Below the pieces are notes generated by a model that was given only the letters and a program-made list of their open reading frames with translations, did not search any database and was not told the origin of the DNA. Positions 56,052-64,000 of a DNA stretch of 64,000 nucleotides are shown one piece after another. Both the position numbers and the translations under genes were made by a program. The stretch spans positions 620,001 to 684,000 of the forward strand of contig WFMF01000057.1 in the NCBI GenBank assembly GCA_011033025.1, written 5' to 3'. How positions within the stretch are numbered: the first letter of the stretch is position 1; every line of letters starts with the position of its first letter. This stretch comes from Beroe forskalii (lineage: Eukaryota; Ctenophora; Nuda; Beroida; Beroidae).

Positions 56052-58985
56052 GTCAGGTGACTTATGCACGAATATTACTCATTATCTGCAAATTCTTAAA
56101 GAAGTCTGAGACTTTGCACAGTGCTTCTATATGGTTCAAAGTATCGAAAAATCAAAGGAGTAAAAAAATTTACCTTGGGGAACGCCCAGGAGGGCCACGC
56201 CCATTTTTATCTCTTAGCGCATCAGTGAGAATCCATATCTCAGCTTCTGAAGGTCGTAGAGAGCCCGTTTTTAGCTCAAACGAATCACGATCATCGTATT
56301 TTTATACAATTCTTCATGCAATATCGCCCAAAATGCCCATATAAAAATTATGGGCCAAAAACTGATTTTTGGGCAATCGCAACCCACTATTTGACCCATG
56401 TTCATATCTCGGCTTCTGAAGGTCGTATAGAGCCCGTTTTTAGCTCAAACGAATCACAATCGTCGTGTTTACATACAATTCTTCATGCAATATCGCCCAA
56501 AAATGCCCATATAAAAAATTATGGGCCAAAAACTTATTTTTTGGGGCACCCGCAACCCATTTTTTGGCCAATATTCATATCTTGGCTTCTGAAGGTCGTA
56601 CAGAGCCTGTTTTTAGCTCAAACGAATTGCAATCATCGTGTTTTTATACCATTCTTCATGAAATATAGCCCAAAAATGTCCATATAAAAAATTATGGGCC
56701 AAAAACTGATCTTTTGGGCACCCGCAACCCACTTTTTGACCCATATTCATATCTCGGCTTCTGAATGTGGGAGCGACATTCCCAGCGACATTCCCAGCCA
56801 AATGTGGGAGCGACATTCCCAGCCAAACTTTGTCCAAATCGAAGCAAAAAAGCCAATTAAGGATGGCAGTTGCCTGACCATAGGTGACAGCAGACACTTA
56901 CCTGTTGACACAGCTGGTACTTCTTGCCTGACCAACTAGTGACGCTTAAATAGGTTACTGTATGAGCTATTGGCGTTTCTTGATCTTACCTGACCTATTG
57001 GCGTCTCCTGATCCAACCTGACGTACAGCTGGCGTCTCCTGATCCTACCTGACCTACTGGCATCTCCCGATACTACCTGACCTATTGGTGTCTCCTGATC
57101 CTTCCTGATCTAGTGGCATCTCCTGATCCTACCTGGCCTATTGGCGTCCTCAATCCTACCTGACCTACAGGCTTCTCCTGATTCTACCTGACCAACTGTT
57201 GTCTCCTGATCCTACCTGGTCAACTGGCATCTGGACTGATCAAGTAGGATCAGGTAAGAATCAACTGGGGGACAGGAAAGGACCAACACGACATCAAAAG
57301 AAGGTTGGCCAGATGAAGGTCAGCCAGTTAAGACTTAAGAGCCATTCGGCATTCCTGCTTCAATTATGATTGACAAAGGTCAGCCACAATGATCGCCAGA
57401 AGACCAGGTTTGTAGTCACTTAGTCACCAAACTAGGCTTGATTTATGATGCTCAGAATATCTTTCACGAGGTCACAAGGTCATCTGCGTGGCTAAGGAAC
57501 AGGTAAGTGCCCCCAGCTTCTTGCGAGGGTCGACTTGTTGATGAAACGTGTCCCGTGAAGTCATAATTGAGTAATTAACACTGGGAGAAGTGCGTCTCAA
57601 AAGGATGCCGCCAAGGGTCTGGTCAGAATCTGGTTCATGTAGGAGGGTATTCGGCCAGAAGATCAGGCCAGAATCACCAGAGGGCTACTTGATACTTAAT
57701 CAGCCGGGATCAGCTAAGAGTCAGCAGTTGGTCAGACAAGAAGTACCTGCTGGGACATCAGATAAGTGTCACCAGTGGTTTAGGCAGGATCAGGAGACGC
57801 CAGTAGGTCGGGTAGTATCAAGAGACGCCAATAGGTCAGGTAGAATGAGGATATGCCAGAAGGCTGGGTAGGATCAGGAGATGCAAGTAGATCAGGATTC
57901 AGGAATCAGGTAGGATCAGGAGATACCAGAAGGTCAGGTAGGATCAGAAAAGGCCAGTAAGTCTCATGTGGGATGATCAGGAGATGCCAATACGTCAGGT
58001 AGGATCAGGAAATGCCAGCTGTAGGTCAGGTTCGATCAGGAGAGTAGGAGACGCCAATAGGTCTGAAGGTAGGATCAGGAAACGCCAATAGGTCAGGCAT
58101 AGGATCTGTGGGGGTGTACGGTAGAATACATGCAGTGCACTAAGATACTTACACACTATCGACAGATATAGGCAGCCTTGCAACTCGGAAAAGTAAACTA
58201 CCCAAGGTTAGGTTGGCAGGATCATTCCAGATGCCAGTAGGTCAGGTAGGATCAGAAGCCAGTAGGTCAGGTAGGATCAGGAGACGTTAGTAGGTCAGGT
58301 ACCTATCAAAGCGTCACTAGTGGGTCAGGCAAGTAGTCTGGTTGTGATGTGAGAATATTTCGGCTTTTGTTCATTAAAAGATTAGTATGACAACACTAGA
58401 TTGCGATTTGTTAAAGCTGAAACTTCCATCTGCTATGTTATGAAACGGGTTGAAAAATGTGTTAAGTGAGTGCCCAAAAAATCAGTTTTGGGCCCATAAT
58501 TTTTCATATGAGCATTTTTGGCCCAAAATTTCATGAAAAATGGTATAAAAAACACGATAATTGCTATAATTGAATAATAGGTCAAAAATTGGGAACTTGC
58601 GGGTGCCCAAAAATCAGCTTTTGGACCATAATTTTACATATATGGATATTTTTGGGCCATATTGCATGAAGAATTGTTTAAAAATATTATGATTGTGATT
58701 CGTTTGTGCTAAAAGCGGGCTCTAAACGACATTCAGAAGCCGAGATATGAATATGGGTCAAAAAGTGGGTTGCGGGTGCCCAAAAAATCATTTTTTGGCC
58801 CATAATTTTTTATATGGACATTTTTGGGCGATATTGCATGAAGAATTGTATGAAAACACGATGATTGTGATTCGTTTGAGCTAAAAACGGGCTCTATACG
58901 ACCTTCAGAAGCCGAGATATGAATATGGGTCAGAAAGTGGGTTGCGGGTGCCCAAAAAATCAGTTTTTGGCCCATAATTTTTTCC
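56052..58985. mobile_element. Foldback element of about 3 kb, copy 2 (right end truncated)
   Basis: Almost identical to 28278-31556 in the same orientation, sharing even internal oddities such as GGGGGTGTACGGTAGAATAC. Its left outer arm (CAGGTGACTTATGCAC, TCTGAGACTTTGCACAG) is the complement of copy 1's right outer arm. The right arm is cut at 58985 (AATTTTTTCCTGTTCCC). The first three left-arm units carry small deletions. Confidence 0.9.
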
Positions 58986-59800
58986 TGTTCCCAATCGCGT
59001 TTTTGTTTTACAAAAAGGCATTGAGAATAGGTTAGCAGAGATCGTGTATTTTGGGGGTTGTGTGTATACTACCTTTACGCGTACTGTTAAATCTGAAATA
59101 GGTGCTGCGCGCGACCGTATGTCGTCGTGGTGGTGGTTGGTACATTTTCATGCATCCAACTGCTCCTTTATAATATCACTCGCGTCAGAGAAGCTTGGTG
59201 TAGTGGCATCTTTTGCAATTTGCATTGTGGGCTACAGCTAGCTTACTGGGCTGCTTGGTAGGTATGTGAGTTCAATGCTCTGTTCATTCTGATGTTGAAA
59301 TTAATTCTTTTTCACGGAATAAATCAAATAATTGATTGGATTTCAATCACACAGTTCGGCCAATTTACAATGGGCAGTATTTGTGCAATCAGTTACGAAT
59401 GATCTAAAGAATTTACTTGAGAAAAGTAAAACATTAGTGTTTGTCTCGGTTCATGACTGATAATAATGCTATAATGATATATCTGAATCTTTTATCTTAG
59501 TCAGTAATCATACTGTGTATCTCAATCTTGAAATTATCAAGGCGGGGCACGATAATATCGAACATTGTAATGGTTTGATATCTGCAACGCAACACAAAAG
59601 AAAATGAAACGCGTAACCAAAATGGTGATCATAGTTATGAAACTCTGAACGGCGCGCAACAAATCTAGAAAGAGTTCTATGAAATGGCGGGAACGCGCGC
59701 GCAAACATTTGGCACGTGAAACTAAATCGCCCACGTGATATTTAGATCTGCGCGCATTAATTCAAACTTCTAGAAAGAAATGGGCAAATGTAAAGTATAG
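58986..59800. other. Intergenic DNA, nothing recognised
   Basis: No coding or repeat structure beyond GCGCGC-rich words at 59650-59760. Confidence 0.4.
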
Positions 59801-59804
59801 CGCA

Positions 59805-60530
59805 AGGCTTAACTGAGCGCAAATGAGCACAATTGAGCACATATGATTGCTAACGAGCGCTAACGAGCGCAAAATTTTGCGCTCGTTAGCGCTCATTACC
59901 GCGTTAGCGCCCATTAGCGCTCTAGAGCCTCGAAAATAACTGAGCGCAAATGAGCGCAAAATTTTGCGCTCATATATGCCTCATCGCTCTATATGTGCTC
60001 ATTAACGCTCGTTAGCGCCCATTTTGCGCCCACTTTGCGCCCATTTTGCGCTCAGAGCGCTAACGAGCGCAAAATTTACAGAATTTGAAAATGAGCGCTA
60101 ACGAGCGCTAACGAGCGCTAACGAGCGCAAATTTTTGCATTTTGCGCTCAGTTTTTCTGAGCGCAAATTATTTTGCGCTCATTTGCGCTCATATGCGCTC
60201 AGAACAACTGAGCGCAAATTTTCAATTTTGCGCTCAGTTGTGCTGAGCGCAAATAATTTCAATTTTGCGCTCAGTTGCGCTCAATTCCGCTCAGCTGCGC
60301 TCAGTTGTAGCTATTTTACAAAAAATAAAACTTTCTTATACTCATTTGCGCTCAGTTGCGCTTAAGTGCGCTCATTAGCGCTCAATTGCGCTCATTAGCG
60401 CTCAATTGCGCTCAATTACGCTCATTAGCGCTTAATTGCGCTCATTAGCGCTCAATTGCGCTCATTAGCGCTCAATTGCGCTCAATTGCGCTCATTAGCG
60501 CTCAATTGCGCTCATTTGCGCCCAGTTATT
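59805..60530. repeat. GCGCTCA/TGAGCGC short repeat field
   Basis: About 60 copies of the heptamer GCGCTCA or its complement at 10-12 base spacing (TTGCGCTCATTAGCGCTCAA), in blocks of opposite orientation able to pair with each other (59870-59890, 60130-60260). Confidence 0.9.
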
Positions 60531-61191
60531 AGAGACCTACGTTCCTGAGCCAGAATAGGTGTCAGGTGCTGGCAGCTGGCTTGCGGAGTTCACATGCCAC
60601 GAAGCATCGAATCAGGGATTCAGGGGTTTAAATTATACATTCACATTCTTTGCTTCCTCGAAACGTCAAAGAACTTATGCAATTGCAAGAGGTTTAGAAA
60701 GCAGAGTTAGGCAATCACATAACGAATTGCGGCTCGCAGTGCCAAGTGCAGGCTATTCGTTTTCTGCAGTGGTTGCTATGAAATTTTACAATGTCGATTG
60801 ATGCATGACACGTGACTATCCAGTGCCGATAACGGCAGTTGGGTATAGATTCATATTCATATTTATTATTTTTTAATGCGCGGCACTAACTTCAAATATC
60901 CCAATTTGTCTGAATGTCTGGCGTTGCCTTCCCCTAACCAGGGGCGTCGCAAAACCAGGGTCCTGGTTAGCAGGTTAGGGCAAGGCGTTGCCAGTCCCCT
61001 TGTCGGCCGTAGACAGACCCTCGGCATCACGAGAATTCACTATTCAGCGTCGGTCGCTGATTCTCATATCACCCTTACCCTAAACCTAACAAATCATGAT
61101 CCTAACCCTGGCCTTCCCCAAACCAGTAACCAGGGGCGTCGCTAAGTCGCTTGCCACGCACGCTGTGCGCAAAACCAGAGTCCTGGTTTTG
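60531..61191. other. Repeat-rich DNA without a clear gene
   Basis: The open frame 60559-60801 has no recognised domain. Words such as CCAGGGGCGTCGC and AAAACCAGGGTCCTGG recur at 60940, 61130, 62150 and 63580 and mark a dispersed repeat. Confidence 0.4.
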
Positions 61192-61446
61192 GGTAGGTCT
61201 CCCATATAAACGGGAGCCTTCATTATCTATGACAATGACGTCACTCAGAAAAATATAATTAAGCGCACCTAGCGCTTTAACTTTAAGGACTAGGGTTAGG
61301 GTCAGGATTAGGGTCAAGATTTGTTAGGGTTAGGGTTAGGATTAAGGTTAGGGTTTTGGTTAGGGTTATGGTTAGGTTTAGGATACAGAAAAATTGACGT
61401 TTAGATCTGTGACGTCACTCAGAGCCGTTTATATGGGAGAGATACC
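61192..61446. mobile_element. MITE with TTAGGG-like core, copy 1
   Basis: Terminal repeats GGTAGGTCTCCCATATAAAC and GTTTATATGGGAGAGATACC enclose GACGTCACTCAGA near both ends and a core of GGGTTAGGGTTAGG-type words (61285-61380). The flanks TGGTTTTG and TGGTTTGG may be a target duplication. Confidence 0.8.
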
Positions 61447-61565
61447 TGGTTTGGTTAGGGCAACCCTGGCCTTTAAAGCGTTGGATGGCAGATGCGCTTA
61501 ATCAATAACTATATTTTTCCGAGTGACGTGTTTGTCATAGATGATGAAGGCGCGGGCGCTCTAAT

Positions 61566-61628
61566 TATATTTGTCAGACGTTGTCTGACCGAAGGCGAAG
61601 GGGTCAGACAACGTCTGACAAAATTATA
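61566..61628. repeat. Hairpin of TTTGTCAGACGTTGTCTGACC
   Basis: TTTGTCAGACGTTGTCTGAC pairs perfectly with GTCAGACAACGTCTGACAAA around a 10-base loop. Confidence 0.8.
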
Positions 61629-61760
61629 TGGGACACTAATTTGGAGGGTCGTGTTGTCAACGGACGTTATCGGACGAGGTCGTTGCCCATCTATCTATTC
61701 TGACTGGGTTGCCAACTGGTCAAATGGCGAAAGCGCAAATGTGACCATCGGTCAAACTCA

Positions 61761-62009
61761 GGTAGGTCTCCCATATAAACGGGAGCCTTCATTATCTATG
61801 ACAATGACGTCACTCAGAAAAATATAATTAAGCGCACCTAGTGCTTTAAGGACTAGGGTTAGGGTCAGGATTAGGGTCAGGATTTGTTAGGGTTAGGGTT
61901 AGGATTAAGGTTAGGGTTTTGGTTAGGGCTCTGGTTAGGTTTAGGATACAGAAAAATTGACGTTTAGATCTGTGACGTCACTCAGAGCCGTTTATATGGG
62001 AGAGATACC
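61761..62009. mobile_element. MITE with TTAGGG-like core, copy 2, with 8-base target duplication
   Basis: Nearly identical to 61192-61446. The flanks are CAAACTCA on both sides (61753-61760 and 62010-62017), an exact target duplication. A further core fragment is at about 63640-63725. Confidence 0.85.
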
Positions 62010-62017
62010 CAAACTCA

Positions 62018-62750
62018 AATAGTCAAATGTGGAACGTTGCGGGTATAAGATGTGATGCCGCGATGCGCTTAATTTTAATTTTATTTTCTGGGTGACACGT
62101 GTTACTCATGGAATTAGATAATGAAGGCTTCTGTTTCCCCAAAACCAGGGGCGTCCGCGTCACGCCGCGCACTCTTTGCACAAAACCAGGGTCATGGTTA
62201 GGGCAAGCTCCCGTTTATAATTTTATTTATAATTTTATAATTTTTTAGCCCATATTCAGTCTGGTCTAGTCTCCCATATAATTATAAACGGGAGCCATCC
62301 AGTCAGAAGAAATGGACGGGCAACGTCCGTCGAGGCGCTTGCACTTGCAGTTGCCCTAACCATGACCTTGTGTCTATCTATCAGTATTTTGCCCTAACCA
62401 GCGCCCTGGTTTCGCGCACCCCTGGTTAGGGGAAATCAGTATCGATGAAAGACCCTTCCCCTGTGGCAGAACACTGCTGATCTGCCACGCTCAGCGTGGC
62501 GACAAGTCGGCTTCTCCAGACGTGATTTTGGGGAAAGATGAAAGGTGAAATTAATCAAAATTGATTATAATCACTAAAGCTTTGGACGCAAAAGTTCGAT
62601 ACAACATTCATGAAATTGGCAATTTCACCAAATTTCGTCGTTATATAAATACACAATTTTAAATGGCACGACGTGGCCATGGAATCGATGTTGGGTCTGA
62701 AAATGTCGTCATTGCTCAAACAGTGACTGAAATCGTTATTAGACTATTAG
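62018..62750. other. Repeat debris, no gene seen
   Basis: Contains fragments related to the MITE (CTCCCATATAATTATAAACG at 62270) and to the CCAGGG(C/G)GTC dispersed repeat. Confidence 0.4.
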
Positions 62751-62754
62751 AGTG

Positions 62755-62905
62755 AGGACAGAGGACGTGATTTCAGATCACGTCTGCACTCGTCAGTTTT
62801 TACTCTCAGCGCGGAGACGTGATTTGAAATCACGTCTCCGCGCTGAGCGTAAAATCAAATCTGAGGGTGAGGCGTGATCTGAAATCACGTCTACTCTTTG
62901 AAAGT
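62755..62905. repeat. ACGTGATTT(G/C)AAATCACGT palindromes including a 43-base perfect one
   Basis: 62805-62847 is a perfect palindrome: CTCAGCGCGGAGACGTGATT plus TG, then its complement. Flanking copies GGACGTGATTTCAGATCACG (62763) and GCGTGATCTGAAATCACGTC (62872) share the core. Confidence 0.85.
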
Positions 62906-64000
62906 GAGAAAACACTGATCTGAGTTTGAAGACATTACCTGATGGCTGCAAAACTTTTCGGTGCGATTGACCATGACATTTGAACGGTATTTTGATTTCA
63001 TTTGTTTATAAATCTTTGCTTAATTACACACATTATTCAAAACACAAGGAAAATGTTTAAAGTACCATTTAAAATTATCATCTTGTTGCGACGCGAGATG
63101 CCGTATTTAAGAAGCAAATGCTTGCTCCATTATTTTCAGCAAGGCTGTCTGAAAATACCTTGGCTTTTTAATTTTGATGTCATGGCATGTGAACCATACA
63201 CCGCAACGTGTAATCACCATAAACAAACAATGATCAAAACACTACCTAAGTAGGTTCATGCCATACTGTAGTCGATACAAAATTGATATAAAGTAAAATT
63301 TCGGGAAAATTGAAAAAATATGCCGCCAATGGAAGACGTGATTTGGTACTCCTGAAATTTGGGATCGGCGAGTTGCTGACTGTGTTCTGTCACTGGGGAC
63401 CCTTCTGAGCGACGCGCCGCGCACCGCTCAGTCAGCGGCTGCATCAGCGGGTCTGCACGTCTGGTATCACCTAGATGGATTTCACCCATCCCTAGCGCGC
63501 AACACTCGGAAATTTGGAGGGTCGTGTTGCAGAAAAAAATGACGCGCGGCGGAGGGTAGGTAAAATCCTATCACCAGGCAACCAATACCATGACCCTGGT
63601 TTTGTGCAAGAACATGCGCGCGACGCCCTGGTTAGAGAAAACGGAAGCCTTCATAATCTATGACGTCACCCAGAAAAATGATTAAGCGCATCGCATCTAG
63701 CGCTTTGAAGATAAGGGTCAGGGCTACCCTCCGCCGCACGCATTTTTTTGCAACATGACTCGTAGGAAACTACTTCGAACCTGTGGTCTACTTCGAACCT
63801 GTGGTCGGCACTGATTAGTATATAGTCACGTGACATGACATTGTTCATGTTGCCCAGCAACCACGGCAGAGAAGGGTAGTCTGCACTGTGAGCCGCGACT
63901 TTTATTGTGACACTGATTCAGATTGCCTTCAGCCTTGCTCAATAACAATGCTCGGCTTTCATATTTATATGCCCATGCTTGCAAACATTCAGACGTGTGC
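62906..64000. other. Window end: no gene recognised
   Basis: AT-rich to 63240, then GC-richer with repeat fragments. 63640-63725 matches the MITE interior (ATGACGTCACCCAGAAAAAT, TAGCGCTTTGAAG). A direct repeat CTACTTCGAACCTGTGGTC lies at 63770-63806. Confidence 0.4.

Noticed and set aside
61285-61935. Chromosome end (telomere)
   Set aside because: The TTAGGG-like runs are short, degenerate, internal and enclosed by terminal inverted repeats.

Overview
The window is a gene-poor, repeat-rich stretch of a eukaryotic nuclear genome, most likely from an invertebrate animal. The coding sequence is broken into short GT-AG exons whose phases match across introns. The recognisable proteins are animal-type: a Furry protein, a TRPA-like ankyrin channel, C2H2 zinc fingers and an ARMC9-like LisH protein. 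The species cannot be named from sequence alone.

Genes. (1) The 3' part of a Furry (FRY/FRYL) family gene occupies the + strand from 3821 to about 45739 as 23 small exons, about 1,140 residues of C-terminal protein; earlier exons lie left of the window. (2) A complete-looking TRPA-like channel gene lies antisense inside one Furry intron (22887 to 11155, - strand). It has a coiled-coil N-terminus, three near-identical 60-base exons, six 40-residue ankyrin-type repeats and a six-helix channel. (3) Converging on the Furry 3' end is a short - strand gene (47113 to 45778) for a LisH protein like the N-terminus of ARMC9. (4) A four-finger C2H2 zinc-finger gene (about 51015 to 48775, -) and (5) the terminal exon of an unrecognised gene (51708 to 51482, -) follow. 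(6) Two tandem + strand genes (53146-53873, 54279-55168) encode GlcG/HbpS-type (DUF336) proteins.

Repeats fill most of the rest. They include a 5'-truncated non-LTR retrotransposon (about 1380-2463), two copies of a roughly 3 kb palindromic foldback element (28278-31556, 56052-58985), a hAT-like element with a 7-base target duplication, many small inverted-repeat elements (some with a telomere-like TTAGGG core), tRNA-like tandem copies, and long minisatellites.

The most striking pattern is that many introns, above all in the Furry gene, contain tandem or partial copies of their own exon-intron boundary: the last bases of the exon, the GTAAGT-type donor and the start of the intron (or acceptor plus exon start). 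Examples are a 43-base unit repeated about 33 times after the 3821-3959 exon and a roughly 95-base unit repeated about 16 times after the 32236-32376 exon, with others near 8301, 36097, 41030, 44713 and 45650. The same habit appears in the neighbouring - strand genes. Splice-site duplication therefore seems to be a recurrent feature of this genome rather than an accident of one locus.
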